Of a DNA stretch of 64,000 nucleotides, positions 34,639 through 44,581 are shown piece by piece. The notes under the pieces are model-generated. The model was not told where the DNA came from. It searched no databases and was given only the letters and a program-made list of their open reading frames with translations. The position numbers were made by a program, and so were the translations under genes. Numbering within the stretch: position 1 is the first letter of the stretch; each line of letters begins with the position of its first letter. The stretch lies in the NCBI RefSeq assembly GCF_015291625.1, contig NZ_CP030047.1, positions 7,626,001 to 7,690,000 of the forward strand. The letters run 5' to 3'. The DNA comes from Bradyrhizobium sp. CCBAU 53421. GTDB lineage: Bacteria; Pseudomonadota; Alphaproteobacteria; Rhizobiales; Xanthobacteraceae.

Positions 34639-35667
34639 TTAGCGCGAGATGCGCGTAAGCACCTCGTCCAATCTTTGGATAAGGAGATTGCAAGGGTCAT
34701 CACCAACATCATAACCCCGTAAAAGAGTACATAGTTCTTTCAAGTCGATACAAAGAATTAACTTTCCTTGCTCGCGCAGAGCTCCGTTCATCGCCTTCTC
34801 CGCACTCTGACTAAACCCGCTTCTCGCGACGATTACTGCGACTGACCGCAAAGCTGATGTGAATAAATATTTCTCGGTCGAATAGACTTCGCTTTGCGTT
34901 ATTGCCCCGGGATAGTTTTTAAATTCAAAAATGACATAGCGCGACCGGAAATCATGGGCCAAGTTCACCCAGAACGGCGAAATTGGGACAAGGCGAGCCA
35001 CGAGGTCAATACGCTGAAATCCACCGTCAACCCGTGCCTGAGGCGTCCAAGCCGCAAAGTCACTTCCATACAAGAGCGTCAACGCCTGCTCACAAAGAAC
35101 CTCAAAGTTCTTCGCGGCGGTTTTATTTCGCCCCGTCGAACTAGCTTGCAGCTTTTCAGCTAACTCCGCGCCACGTCTCGGAGTTACAATAATCTCCTCG
35201 ACAAGCTCCGCGATCGCAGCCGATGGAGTCGTCTGCTCATCCATTCGCATGTGTTTAAGTAATTCATTCAGCGACAGGATTGCGCCATTCCCAGCCCTTT
35301 TCGCTCTCTCGGTTAGGTCAACACGATCCCAGACCGCAATTTTCTCCAAACCAGTAACTCGTGCCTTTTGCCGTTCCGAAAGAATTGACGTAATCACCAA
35401 AATACCATAGGCCGCGCCATATCGTTTCACATCTTGCTGCAGACCATCGACTGCGTGCTCAAGAAGCGTGAAACTGGTTCGCTCCGATCTATATAGTTTC
35501 AATGAGAAGACTGTTATCGCTTTGGTTCTTAATGCTCGTGCGATGAGATCTGGGAAGACCCGCTCATCGCGAGAGACGATTTCATATTTCTCCGCGGTTA
35601 AAATACCTTCCAACAGCCTCGCAAACCTTTGCTCTAGGTCAAAAATTATCCGAGAGCTCTCGATCAT
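34639..35667 (-). CDS. Restriction-endonuclease-like (PD-(D/E)xK) protein
   Basis: 342 residues from ATG 35667. The C-terminal half contains FQRIDLVARL followed about 25 residues later by RYVIFEFKNYPG: an Asp then E-x-K, the core of a PD-(D/E)xK nuclease. An N-terminal region (VFPDLIARALRTKAITVFSLKLYRS) resembles a second, weaker nuclease-like fold. The gene is clearly more AT-rich than its neighbours, which suggests separate acquisition. No methyltransferase lies beside it, so it is not an ordinary restriction-modification pair. Function probably defence or DNA repair; uncertain. Confidence 0.65.
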   Translation of the reverse strand: MIESSRIIFDLEQRFARLLEGILTAEKYEIVSRDERVFPDLIARALRTKAITVFSLKLYRSERTSFTLLEHAVDGLQQDVKRYGAAYGILVITSILSERQKARVTGLEKIAVWDRVDLTERAKRAGNGAILSLNELLKHMRMDEQTTPSAAIAELVEEIIVTPRRGAELAEKLQASSTGRNKTAAKNFEVLCEQALTLLYGSDFAAWTPQARVDGGFQRIDLVARLVPISPFWVNLAHDFRSRYVIFEFKNYPGAITQSEVYSTEKYLFTSALRSVAVIVARSGFSQSAEKAMNGALREQGKLILCIDLKELCTLLRGYDVGDDPCNLLIQRLDEVLTRISR

Positions 35668-36208
35668 TGCAGGCGGCCCTCATGAAAGGCTCGGCATATC
35701 TCCATCATTCATTCTCCAACTTCCCCACCGGCAAAGAGATTGCATGGGTAAGCTAAAGGTGCACATGGGCGACGGCAAGTGTGTTGCCACAGGTTCTACC
35801 GTTGATTGTTCATAGTGGAGTAGGTCTGGATTTGGCACTTTTCGGACCTCCGCTTTAGTCCTCCAAATGTCTGCTATTGGGGCAAACTGGAAAATGATTT
35901 TTCGGCCAGCCCTTCGGGCAGTCACGCTCTAGTCTCGGGCATAGATCCGCGACCGAAGCCACCGCTTGCCGGTATCTCCGCCCATTCGGGTAACGATCGT
36001 TGCCGCATCATGCGGCTATCGTTCCGCGATCCACCGCTGCCTGGCCCGCGCTTCTGTCCGGAGTCAGCCCTGCGGCATGCTCCATGATGGGGTCCGGCGA
36101 GTTGGGTCGTCCAAGCTCACAGCGCGTGCTTGAGTACCGCACAGGGATCGAAACGGACTGACCCTACCCACGTCCTCGGCAGAGCAGATCGATACGCCGG
36201 GACGATTC
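35668..36208. other. Gap without a supported gene
   Basis: About 540 bases between the nuclease gene and the IS110 relic. No gene is recognised; it probably holds insertion debris. Confidence 0.35.
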
Positions 36209-37250
36209 TTATGTGGGTTGGGTCACAGGTGGCTTTCCGAAGCGGAAGTCCGTTTCCTCGACCCACATCCGATGCATGCATAATCGCGAGTTTGCGGGCG
36301 ACTGCCACGCACGCTTTTCTGGACCCGATACGTTTGGCGAGCTTGACGCCCCAGGCCCAAAGTGTCGACCACCTTTTTGAAATCCGCATGTGCGAGTTCG
36401 CGGCTTCATAGAGCGCATGCCGCATCAGCTTGTCACCGCATTTGCCGATATTGCCTGATCGATCAATCTCACCCGACTGATAGACGCGAGGGGTCAATCC
36501 CAGATGCGCCGCCACGGCCTTGGAATCCTTGAACCGGTTTGGATCGTCTATCGTCGCTTTGAAAGATAGGTCACTAGACTAGCGGTCCAACGCCGGATAC
36601 GGTCATCAACCGCTTGCAAACATAATCCTTGCGAGCCACTTGCGAAAGCTGCCGATCCATGAGGGCTTTGTGCTTAAGCATCATGTTGCGCGCTTCAAGC
36701 AGTGGCCCGATGGCCATACGAAAGTCTGGTGCATCGGCGAGCAGAGTTTCGACCCTCGCCGCAAATCCACTCCGATGCACTGCACCAAGCTTTAATTCAT
36801 GCACCTTCATCAGCCCCCGGATTGTGTCTTCGATCGCCAGCATATGATCAACGAACCTCTTGCGCGCGATCAGGGTTGTTCGAAGAAGCTGTGACGCTCT
36901 GCTCTTCGCATGCACCGATCGATAGTGTCCGAGCCGCATCATCTCAGCGATGCCACGCGCATCGCTGCGGTCGGTCTTGTTGGGACGAGAAGACAAGAAG
37001 CGCTGTGCATGCCGGGTCTCAATGCAGACGATCTGAAACCTGCTCTCAACCAATGCGCCGTAAAGCCATTCGGAAAGCGGACAAGCCTCGATTCCGACGA
37101 GAGCGATTTTATCTCGCCAAGGCGAAAGCACCTTTACCAACGGGACCGGCTCACTTTCGGCTTTGCCTTCCCATACCGACGAGCCATCCGCCTCGACGAC
37201 ACAGATTGACGTCATTCTTAGTGAAACATCCAGTCCGACATACAGGCCAT
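36209..37250 (-). mobile_element. IS110-family transposase, degenerate
   Basis: The N-terminal DEDD domain (YVGLDVSLRMTS, GIEACPLSEWLYGAL, NKTDRSDARGIAEMMRLG) reads to LMTVSGVGPLV, where stops follow at 36574. The C-terminal Transposase_20 part continues in another frame (AAHLGLTPRVYQSGEIDR, GDKLMRHALYEAAN) and near 36290 shifts again into MHRMWVEETDFRFGK. At least two frameshifts and a stop make it inactive. IS110 elements lack terminal inverted repeats, and exact ends cannot be set. Confidence 0.85.
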
Positions 37251-37352
37251 CGCTTGTCTCCTTTGCTGGGTCGAATCAGTCCCAGCACAAGATTAGCGAG
37301 TGGCCGAGATCGGATTACCCCAGCTCGCGCAGATCGCACAGCCCTTGCCGTA

Positions 37353-38579
37353 TCAATCCTTCGCGTCGCCGCCGCTAGACGGCGGATCTTCTTTCGGCGC
37401 GGCCGCTTGCTTCCGGTATCGGCGCATCAGCTCAGCCAACGTGGCCTTTTCCTCGAAAGGCAGGCCGAGCCGGTGCATGGCAACTCGGAGGCCCAACTCT
37501 CCGCCGATCTTGTGCGCCAGTGCGGCCGAGACAGGGCCCCCCTGCTTCAACCCATTCTTCTCCAGGACATCGACCATCATACGCTCGAATTCATCGGGCG
37601 TTTTGGACGCGGCGTAGCGCGCGTGGAATCGCGCGAGGCGGCCCCTGACGTCTTCGAGGTTATATTCCGGGGCAGACAGCCACTCGAATGGCAACTCAAA
37701 ATTACTTCCCTTCGACCATACCTCCGGCGCCTCCGGATTCGACACCAGCGTCATTCTGCGGTCGGGCGCGCCTCCCATCTCAGCGAGCACAACGCGGAAG
37801 GCGATCAGATTGTAGAGTGTGAAGTGGCCGATGACGCAGCCCGTTGCATCGCTCTGTACGTGGATCAGATTGAACAGAGGTCCGTAGGCCGCTCTGATCT
37901 CATCGACGATCGGGATCGGACGTGTGTCGAGCATCGTCCTTGACCGACAGAAAGCTTCGCCGCCTACCATCACGAAATCTCGCGCTGCGCAGTAGGGTTC
38001 GCCGCTCACTTCATCGTTTCCGACCACGGTTGCCCAAAGCACCAGGCAGGACTTCATGGCTGAACGAAAGGCATCGATGCCGCCGAACGATAATCGGAAC
38101 GGAATCGTGTTGGGACGTTGCTCGATCATCGAGGCGGGCGAGGCCAGCAGCTGCTTGCGAAATTCTTCCACTGGCATCTTGATTGACGCCGCAATGTGCG
38201 GAATCAACTTCTCGATCTCTTCAATCGATCGCGCGTGAATGTCGACGACGAAAGTGCCGTCTGGATTCTCTTTCACTGTAAACGGTTTGCTGACAAGATC
38301 GATCTTGCCATCGCCACCGAGATTGAGGATCTGCTCGCCAGCCTTCACGTTCTTGAGCGCAGGTGCCGTGCGCCCGCTCCCGGACCTGAACTGCAACAGA
38401 TTGCGAATTTCCGGCAACTGATCTGCGAAGGCCTTGTCGATGCCGTTCCCAAACAGGTTGTTGCAGGCTGAACAGTCGACGGTCCTGGTCGTCATCCGCC
38501 CGCCCACCGCGTCGAGCAGAATATGTTCCGGCTTCGTATCGGGACCGAGGGGTTCGCCGCAGAATATGCAGGAAGGCAT
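37353..38579 (-). CDS. HNH-type zinc-finger nuclease-like protein
   Basis: 408 residues from ATG 38579. The N-terminus has CIFCGEPLG ... KPEHILLDAVGGR ... VDCSACNNLFG, i.e. a C-x2-C / E-H / C-x2-C arrangement like HNH_5 nucleases. The remaining 340 residues are not recognised. HNH proteins of this type cut DNA or RNA and are frequent in defence islands. The ATG is chosen because it starts three residues before the first Cys. No partner gene is evident; it lies between the IS110 relic and a ParB remnant. Confidence 0.7.
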   Translation of the reverse strand: MPSCIFCGEPLGPDTKPEHILLDAVGGRMTTRTVDCSACNNLFGNGIDKAFADQLPEIRNLLQFRSGSGRTAPALKNVKAGEQILNLGGDGKIDLVSKPFTVKENPDGTFVVDIHARSIEEIEKLIPHIAASIKMPVEEFRKQLLASPASMIEQRPNTIPFRLSFGGIDAFRSAMKSCLVLWATVVGNDEVSGEPYCAARDFVMVGGEAFCRSRTMLDTRPIPIVDEIRAAYGPLFNLIHVQSDATGCVIGHFTLYNLIAFRVVLAEMGGAPDRRMTLVSNPEAPEVWSKGSNFELPFEWLSAPEYNLEDVRGRLARFHARYAASKTPDEFERMMVDVLEKNGLKQGGPVSAALAHKIGGELGLRVAMHRLGLPFEEKATLAELMRRYRKQAAAPKEDPPSSGGDAKD

Positions 38580-38689
38580 TCGCATTCTTTCGTTAAGGCA
38601 ATCGCCTCTCATATAGGCACCTATCGCAAATTAGCTACCGCCGACTTGAATCAAACGAACCGCAACGCTCGCCACCTTGGCGTGCCTAT

Positions 38690-39440
38690 CGAAGGCGGCT
38701 CCATGCGCGAGGCCGACGAGCCGCCGGCTGCTGTTCACGCCGCGAGCAAGATAGCCGGTGACGGGGACAACGACCACGCAGGTGCTGCCCGCCCCCAACG
38801 ACTGTTCACCCAGCTGACCGCGCAGCGGGCGGTTGCGTTGCGCGAGGCGGTCGCCACTACCAGGCCCGACGTTGCCTTCGTGGCGGTGGTCCATGTCTCG
38901 GCTAGGTCGTCCTTCTATGTTGTGCAGCGTTGTTTTGTGTCTGGATATCAACACCTGGCGCCAGTATCTTTCGGGCTTTGCATACGGTATCGACGACAGC
39001 CCGAAGGTTAGGCGCCATGGCAGCCTGCCAAGCCGCACTTGCGGCGCTGTCGTCCCCGATGTGATGGACTTGTTGGATGTGTTGTGGCTGCTGACCCGCG
39101 ACCACTTGAACGACCCGCTGGCGATTGCGCGGCGCTGACGATCGATAGCCTCGTCCGGAAAGCTGGAAGTCGTCGCCAGCCCTGCAACACGCCGAGCGCT
39201 CGCCCTGGCGGTCTCGCTGGATATGACGCAGCACTGGGTACCCACCAGGGCCACCTACCTCGGACAAGTCGCCAAGGCGGTGATCATGGACGCCGTCCGC
39301 GACGGCGTATCGCCGCGGGCGGCGGACAACATCGTCAACCTGAAGAAGCCCGCGATGGCCGAGGCTGCCGAGCGGCGCTCGCCGAGAGCTAGCTACCGAA
39401 CGTGCTGCGATTGCCGATCAGCTGCGGACGAACGGCGCGG
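38690..39440 (+). pseudogene. ParB-like partition protein, decayed
   Basis: Pieces of an alphaproteobacterial plasmid-type ParB appear in several frames: FTQLTAQRAVALREAVA followed by DVAFVAVVHV (about 38808-38890), VMDLLDVLWLLTRDHLNDP (about 39060), and LDMTQHWVPTRATYLGQV with AADNIVNLKKPAMAEAAE (39215-39370). Frame changes and stops separate them. It suggests past capture of plasmid DNA. The identification is from memory of the conserved MTQHWVPT...LKKP.MAEAAE tail. Confidence 0.65.
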
Positions 39441-39510
39441 TCAGACGTCCATACGGACAAATTTGCCGGGCCGTTTTGCGCCCGTCGCTTTGTTCTCTGG
39501 CGGCGCCAAC

Positions 39511-39861
39511 CTATCCCGGAATGTAAACGCAGCCGGGATCATCGGGCGGGCAATCACAGTCACTGATCGTCTCGGCCAGATCGGAGAGCTCGGGCTTCTT
39601 CTTCACAAAATTCTTGATCGCGGTCAGGCTCTTTCGGCTGACCTTGACGAATTGTCCGGAATCCTCGAGGTGAGCGTTGAGCTCATCACCCAGACCCGCA
39701 TTGTGGACCGCCGCCATGATTTTTCCCAAGCCGTGGACACCGAAATCGACGTGGGTGCCGCCTGGCCGGGCGGGCTTCGGCGCAGCGGCCTTGTTGGTGA
39801 CTTTTCGCGCTCTCCGGGTTGGCGATGCTTTGCCCGTTTTCGCTTTCTTAGCTTTTGCCAT
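39511..39861 (-). CDS. Small protein of unknown function with basic N-terminus
   Basis: 116 residues from ATG 39861; an ATG at 39879 overlaps the stop of the upstream lipoprotein gene. A Lys/Arg/Ala-rich leader is followed by a compact domain (VDFGVHGLGKIMAAVHNAG, SLTAIKNFVKKKPELSDLAE) and an acidic Cys-containing end (CDCPPDDPGCVYIPG). No family is recognised. It is cotranscribed with the lipoprotein gene upstream. Confidence 0.55.
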   Translation of the reverse strand: MAKAKKAKTGKASPTRRARKVTNKAAAPKPARPGGTHVDFGVHGLGKIMAAVHNAGLGDELNAHLEDSGQFVKVSRKSLTAIKNFVKKKPELSDLAETISDCDCPPDDPGCVYIPG

Positions 39862-39875
39862 ATCTAGGCTCCCCC

Positions 39876-40904
39876 TCAAATTGCCGGTTTGAAAATCTTC
39901 AGTGCTAGAAACTGCTGAACCGCCATTGCCGCGCCCAGTTCAGCCCTCCCGCCTGACGCGGTGATAAGCGATCCCTCATAGATCGGGCCTCGCGCCGCAT
40001 CGAGCAGCTTGGCCTCGCCCTTATCCAGATAAAGCCCTACCGTGAGTTGGTGGGTATCCTTGCGCGACGCGGTCACCGGAAAGCTCACGTTGGTGGCCTG
40101 CAAATTCGGGCCCGTCGGCGCAAAGACGATCGTGGGCGTAGCGCCCCCACCGATGGTTGTCGTGAACTGGAGCTGCTGCACCATGCTCGGCGGCCCTTTC
40201 TTGACCGTCGTTACGTCCTTGTTGAGCTCGTCGAGGTTCTCGAAAAGGCTCATCAAGGTGAACTCCTTGATCAGTTTCGCGATGCCGACCTTGCCCGCGA
40301 TCGGATAGGCATAGTCTTCGGTTCGCGCCAAGTGGTTCTCGCAGTAGCTCTCACTGGTCTTCTGAACGAGGTTTCCGAAGTTGTCGGTGATCGTGAACGA
40401 CCATTCGTTTTGCCTCTGCCGATCGAAATTGCCCGAGAGGCCAAGGGTCACCAGTGACGTGATCGGCGTCGGCCTGATAAGGTTCGCCGTCGGATCGACA
40501 TTGTTCGTTTCCAGGCCGGTCAGATCGTAGTAGTAGGCGATGCCGGTGCCGTAGAGGAGTTTGGTCACCGTGCGGGCAAAACCGGTCACCTGCGACGGAT
40601 CAAAGGCCCTTATCGACTCGGGATCGTCGCGATAGGCCTGTTTCAGTGCATTGCCGATGGCAAAGGAATAGTCGTCGAGTTTCTTCTTATTCCGGTTGTT
40701 GTCGGGGCTCGCCAGATAGCCGATCAAAGCCTCGATGACGGCATGCCGCGTCTCACAGCGGACCTGGCGTGCAATATTCGACGCTGAGATGTGCGCAACG
40801 TCATCCGTGACGGGCGCGATGGCGCATCCGCCCAATACAAATACTGCACTAACTAAAGCAAGGTGACTGCCTTTCGCAAACGTTCGCATTATGTTTTTCC
40901 CCAT
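39876..40904 (-). CDS. Predicted lipoprotein of unknown function
   Basis: 342 residues. The signal peptide ends in the lipobox VLGGC, so the mature protein is lipid-anchored at Cys27. The rest alternates helical and beta segments with no known motif; a central region mentions YDLTGLETNNVDPTANLI, and the end is rich in beta strands. It precedes the small basic protein with a 3-4 base overlap. Function unknown; anchorage in the envelope is the only supported statement. Confidence 0.65.
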   Translation of the reverse strand: MGKNIMRTFAKGSHLALVSAVFVLGGCAIAPVTDDVAHISASNIARQVRCETRHAVIEALIGYLASPDNNRNKKKLDDYSFAIGNALKQAYRDDPESIRAFDPSQVTGFARTVTKLLYGTGIAYYYDLTGLETNNVDPTANLIRPTPITSLVTLGLSGNFDRQRQNEWSFTITDNFGNLVQKTSESYCENHLARTEDYAYPIAGKVGIAKLIKEFTLMSLFENLDELNKDVTTVKKGPPSMVQQLQFTTTIGGGATPTIVFAPTGPNLQATNVSFPVTASRKDTHQLTVGLYLDKGEAKLLDAARGPIYEGSLITASGGRAELGAAMAVQQFLALKIFKPAI

Positions 40905-40958
40905 AAGACATCATCGAAAACTCGTCACTCCTGAACAAGCGCCTGCCTCGAATCAGAG

Positions 40959-41632
40959 CTAAAGAACTCGACCACGTGGCGCTGGATCGATCCTCTGGCA
41001 GGGAAGCCGCAGGCTGAATGTGACGTTCTGCAAAACTTCAATCCGGTCCGCAACGGGTGGATGGGTCGAAGACCAATCGCTGCGGTATGGCTGAGGGACG
41101 CGCCCGACGACCCGGCGCGTCCAAGTCCTTTGGATTTGGGCGGATCATCAACCTTGCATAGGCGAGCTTGGAACGGCGGAGGCTCAACGGGGTCGCCGTC
41201 AAGCCCGCGCCGCGTTTCAATCACGGACTCGCGTCCCAGCAAGGCGGCGGCCGCCGCATCCGCCCAGAATTCCCGCTTACGGGGCTGCTTCAGGACGGGG
41301 AGCTCGGCAGCCCAGCTGACGGTCCAGCGCGTGAAGGCAAGCGCCCGCTCGAAGAGCATGTACCGGGTCAGCGCGTCCTTGAATGACCACGCGTACTGTG
41401 TGCGCCGGATGTCATTGTTGGCGATATGGGCGACCTCGTGGGCCGCGATGGCCATGAGCTTCCGACTGATCGCCTGCTCGACATAATCCTGGCTGAAGCT
41501 GACGATCGCCTTCCAACGCCGCGATCCTTCCGCGAGCGCGTTCATGTCCTGGTCGCGGTAATTGCCAACCTTGGGCATCGCCAACAGCTGAAGCTCCTGT
41601 GCCAGCATGTGCACCATCCGTATGATCGACAT
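40959..41632 (-). pseudogene. M48-family metalloprotease with 3' frameshift
   Basis: The zinc motif AAHEVAHIANND is intact and EFWADAAAAALLG supplies the third ligand, as in HtpX/M48 proteases. The conserved C-terminal STHPPVADRIE segment lies in a different frame from the rest (around 41050), ending at 40959, so an indel near 41100 breaks the gene. The usual N-terminal membrane spans are missing. Probably inactive unless the shift is a sequencing error. Confidence 0.65.
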
Positions 41633-41868
41633 TGCTCCCGGTGCGCAACAGAGCCGTCAGCAGAGGCGCTGAGGAACGGCGAAAATGGCGAGGTCGCCAA
41701 CCTAACTGCTGTTGGATGTCGCTTTCCCAGCTTCGTGACTGCAAATCGCGCCCCCGCGGGAGGCCTCGATGCAATTACACAGATAGTTAAACAAGGCCGC
41801 CTCCAAAGAAGAAAGATAAACAAATTCAATCGGCTTACCTAAATATGGAAGGGCTCTCTTTTCTCGTC

Positions 41869-42279
41869 TCACTCGACACTAACGGCCAACTTCAACGGCA
41901 GCCCTGCCGTGGCAACCGTCCACCGGTGGTGTCCGGCTTTCTTCCATTTCACAGCCGTGCAATGAATGCGTTCATGCCCCGTGGAAGCGCCATTCGCCTG
42001 GATTCCTTTCTCGTCCCGGTCGTTCTCGCCGTCCGCCAGCGCTCGAACGTTGGCGGTCCAGCTGCTTGTCGCGCCGTCAAACGATAACCGGCGCTGTCCC
42101 TGCGGCAACTCGACGTCGACATCAACGTCGAAAGAAACCGTGCTCCAGTTTTCGACCTCCACGAGGTGGCGGGACGAACCGGAATTCGATCCGATGTAGA
42201 CGTGCGACACTTCGTTGCCATTTGCGTCCACGATGAGCGACCGGACGACAAGCTTGCCATACTGTTCCTGGGTGGCCAT
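41869..42279 (-). CDS. Unknown beta-rich protein in CHAT operon
   Basis: 136 residues, last gene of a four-gene operon. It looks beta-rich (KLVVRSLIVDANGNEVSHVYIG, STVSFDVDVDVELPQG) with no known motif. The start ATG is 10 bases after the stop of the preceding gene. It may be a recognition or target module for the CHAT protease, but nothing in the sequence proves that. Confidence 0.6.
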   Translation of the reverse strand: MATQEQYGKLVVRSLIVDANGNEVSHVYIGSNSGSSRHLVEVENWSTVSFDVDVDVELPQGQRRLSFDGATSSWTANVRALADGENDRDEKGIQANGASTGHERIHCTAVKWKKAGHHRWTVATAGLPLKLAVSVE

Positions 42280-42289
42280 CCTGACCTCA

Positions 42290-42913
42290 CTATGCAGCCA
42301 TGATCTTGGCTTGCGGCCTCGGCAATAGATATTCGTGCAGCGAGCGCAATGCGATGCGGATTGCGCCTATATCAAACTCAGCTTGATGCGATTGCGCGAT
42401 AAGGGTTGAGAGTTCGTCCTGCAGCGTCAAGAGCCGCGATAGAGGCAAATTGACGCCGACGTTCTCGTCCTCGTCCGGCTTGTCTTCGCCCATTCCGGCT
42501 AAAGGCAATCGGGTCTCTAACGCGGCCCACACGATGACACGCTCCGTGACCTCCGGTGATGTCGGAAGCCTCTGCTGCGGCGTTGCCGAGCACTCGTACC
42601 TCACGAGTTTCGTCTCCGGCTCCGCGCCAGCCTGAAGCCAGGACTGCCCCTCGTAAATGTTCTTAAGCCCCTTCCTGAACTCTCGACCGACCAGGGACAT
42701 CGTGCCTTCGCCGTGAACGTCGAGTTGTTCAGCCACCTTCGCGCAGAAAGACACCAGTGAATGATGCAGCGGCAGCCCCACCCACATGACCGTGATCTGA
42801 CCATATTGATCGACTTTGTCGGATGCCGAGTGAGCTCCCAGGAGGGGCTCGCCATTTTCACTGAGCTGGAGCCAAAGCCCTGATTCTCTGGAATCCGCGA
42901 AAATATCGACCAT
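42290..42913 (-). CDS. Unknown protein in CHAT operon
   Basis: 207 residues starting MVDIFADSRESGLWLQLSENG. No recognised domain; the C-terminal third is helical (SRLLTLQDELSTLIAQSHQAE). It starts 15 bases after the CHAT protease stop and is followed 10 bases later by another unknown gene, so the genes belong to one operon. Gene-neighbour logic suggests it is a substrate or regulator of the protease. Confidence 0.6.
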   Translation of the reverse strand: MVDIFADSRESGLWLQLSENGEPLLGAHSASDKVDQYGQITVMWVGLPLHHSLVSFCAKVAEQLDVHGEGTMSLVGREFRKGLKNIYEGQSWLQAGAEPETKLVRYECSATPQQRLPTSPEVTERVIVWAALETRLPLAGMGEDKPDEDENVGVNLPLSRLLTLQDELSTLIAQSHQAEFDIGAIRIALRSLHEYLLPRPQAKIMAA

Positions 42914-42928
42914 CTTCTGCTTTCCTGA

Positions 42929-44041
42929 CTATACCGAAGGCTCAATCGGAGGGTCCGAGCCGCGGTCTCCCGGTGCAATTTCCTGTCCTGCAGTGCGAAC
43001 AGCGCCTCGTTCGGCTTCTCTTCGCTGCCGGATCTGACGGCCGGCAAGATAGTCAAGCTGCCCACGATCCTCGTTTCGCAATGCGGTGATAGCGGCTGCA
43101 ATATCGGCAGGAACACATTTATCCGGTCCCAGAAGGTATCGCGTTTCGATCGCGTCGCCGAGCGACGATGCAACAGAAAACGTGTGGCCGTCGCCAGTCA
43201 CTCCAACAGCAAAGACCCGAAAATCGCCGATGACCGACCACGACTTGCTCTCATCGGCCCACATGACGCTCCGAACCGGCGTGCCGCGCGCGACGATACA
43301 CAAATCGCTTTCGAGGTTTTCCTTTTCGCCAACAAACCTTTGCTCGTCGGTGAAAAAGATGATCTGCACCGTATTGGCGGGGCACCCGACCATGCCAAAA
43401 CTGATCGGGAACTCTCCGCTCGTCGAGCTGGGATCTCCCCCTCGGAAGTCCGCGATGAGCCTTGGCACGCGATGCAGCACCTCTTTATTCGGATCGACAC
43501 CCGCACGCGCGTGGATTTCGGAGCTTGACTGCTGATCTTGCAGCATTTCAATCATGTGTTTGACGACCTGAAATGCTTGTCCGACCGATGAGCCAGACAA
43601 AATCCGCTCATAGAACGCGACCGCGCCGGCGCGAGCCGCCCGGTTTGTTATAGGGGCAGTCGTACCAATGGCCATGCTGACGCTTCGCGTGAGTTGCCGC
43701 GCGATCACCTCCGAGTCACAAGCGTTCAAGTAGATCAATCGAGGCGGATATGACGGCGGCAAAAAAGCATCAAGAGCCTCTGCACTCAGCGCAACCTTCT
43801 TGCCTGCCTCGTTGCTGAGCGAGAGCTGTTCGGCTGAGCCGTGCGCCGAGATGTGCAAGACATCCGGCCGGTGCTTGGCAAGCTCAGCCGGCAGATCCTC
43901 AGCGCGAAGACCGGGGAGAAATGTGAACGAAACAGGATCACCAGGCGCTTCCGCGAAGCGCCGCTGCAACTCGGTCACCTCTCGTTCTAGATTAAGCGTT
44001 ACCCCATCGGACGGGTTTGACGCCACAAACAACACCTTCAA
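42929..44041 (-). CDS. CHAT-domain caspase-like protease, short form
   Basis: 370 residues. The N-terminal 200 residues are a CHAT protease: the fold begins MKVLFVASNPSDG, the catalytic His67 lies in HISAHGS and the catalytic Cys108 in YLNACDS, with spacing of 41 residues as in the family. The C-terminal part (from about 205) is beta-rich, unassigned and may be a ligand or substrate sensor. CHAT proteases cleave partner proteins in several bacterial immune systems. It follows a small membrane protein by 9 bases and precedes two unknown genes. Confidence 0.8.
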   Translation of the reverse strand: MKVLFVASNPSDGVTLNLEREVTELQRRFAEAPGDPVSFTFLPGLRAEDLPAELAKHRPDVLHISAHGSAEQLSLSNEAGKKVALSAEALDAFLPPSYPPRLIYLNACDSEVIARQLTRSVSMAIGTTAPITNRAARAGAVAFYERILSGSSVGQAFQVVKHMIEMLQDQQSSSEIHARAGVDPNKEVLHRVPRLIADFRGGDPSSTSGEFPISFGMVGCPANTVQIIFFTDEQRFVGEKENLESDLCIVARGTPVRSVMWADESKSWSVIGDFRVFAVGVTGDGHTFSVASSLGDAIETRYLLGPDKCVPADIAAAITALRNEDRGQLDYLAGRQIRQRREAERGAVRTAGQEIAPGDRGSDPPIEPSV

Positions 44042-44050
44042 GACTGGCCT

Positions 44051-44539
44051 CTAAGGTTTGTCTTTCAGTGCTTCTCCCCAGGCGGAGCACACTTCTTTGA
44101 TCGTCGGCGCGACAATAATCTTGACCAGCAGAGCTGCGACCACGGCTGCGACCGCGGGCGAAAGACCAAACGCAGTCACTAATCCACCCGCTAACAGCGC
44201 AATGCCGCCGCCTTCCTTCGAGAAGATTGCGTTCAACATCTGGTCTCTCAATTTGCGATCTTGATCACCCGGAGAGCAGCAGAACTCATGTGCGGCCTGC
44301 GAGCATCGGAAGAAAATCCGTTTCCCAAGATCGATGGCCGGACCGCGCTCGAGATCGTCAGGATCGAATTGGGTACGAAAGCGATCGTCCGCAGCACCCA
44401 TCCCGGCGCCCGGCGTTGACACGCGGGACGCCAACAGCGCGTAGAGGTCGTTCTCGGACTTGTCCACCAAGGAGGCGACTTGGCGCGCCTCACCCTTATG
44501 CTGATCGACAAAGGAACGCAGCAGGTCGTCGCTGGACAT
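44051..44539 (-). CDS. Small membrane-linked protein at head of CHAT operon
   Basis: 162 residues from ATG 44539; a start at 44581 is possible. The N-terminal half is soluble and helical (DDLLRSFVDQHKGEARQVASLV). The C-terminal half has a Gly/Ala-rich hydrophobic stretch (GGGIALLAGGLVTAFGLSPAVAAVVAALLVKIIV), long enough for one or two spans. A membrane effector cleaved or released by the CHAT protease would fit this order, by inference. No domain is recognised. Confidence 0.6.
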   Translation of the reverse strand: MSSDDLLRSFVDQHKGEARQVASLVDKSENDLYALLASRVSTPGAGMGAADDRFRTQFDPDDLERGPAIDLGKRIFFRCSQAAHEFCCSPGDQDRKLRDQMLNAIFSKEGGGIALLAGGLVTAFGLSPAVAAVVAALLVKIIVAPTIKEVCSAWGEALKDKP

Positions 44540-44581
44540 GGCAAACCTCAAAGTCTTATGCACAATGATCAGAATATGCAT

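Noticed and set aside
36702..37943. Forward-strand frame of 413 codons across the IS110 relic and HNH gene
   Set aside because: It is antisense to recognisable transposase and HNH protein sequence and is low-complexity and Arg-rich.
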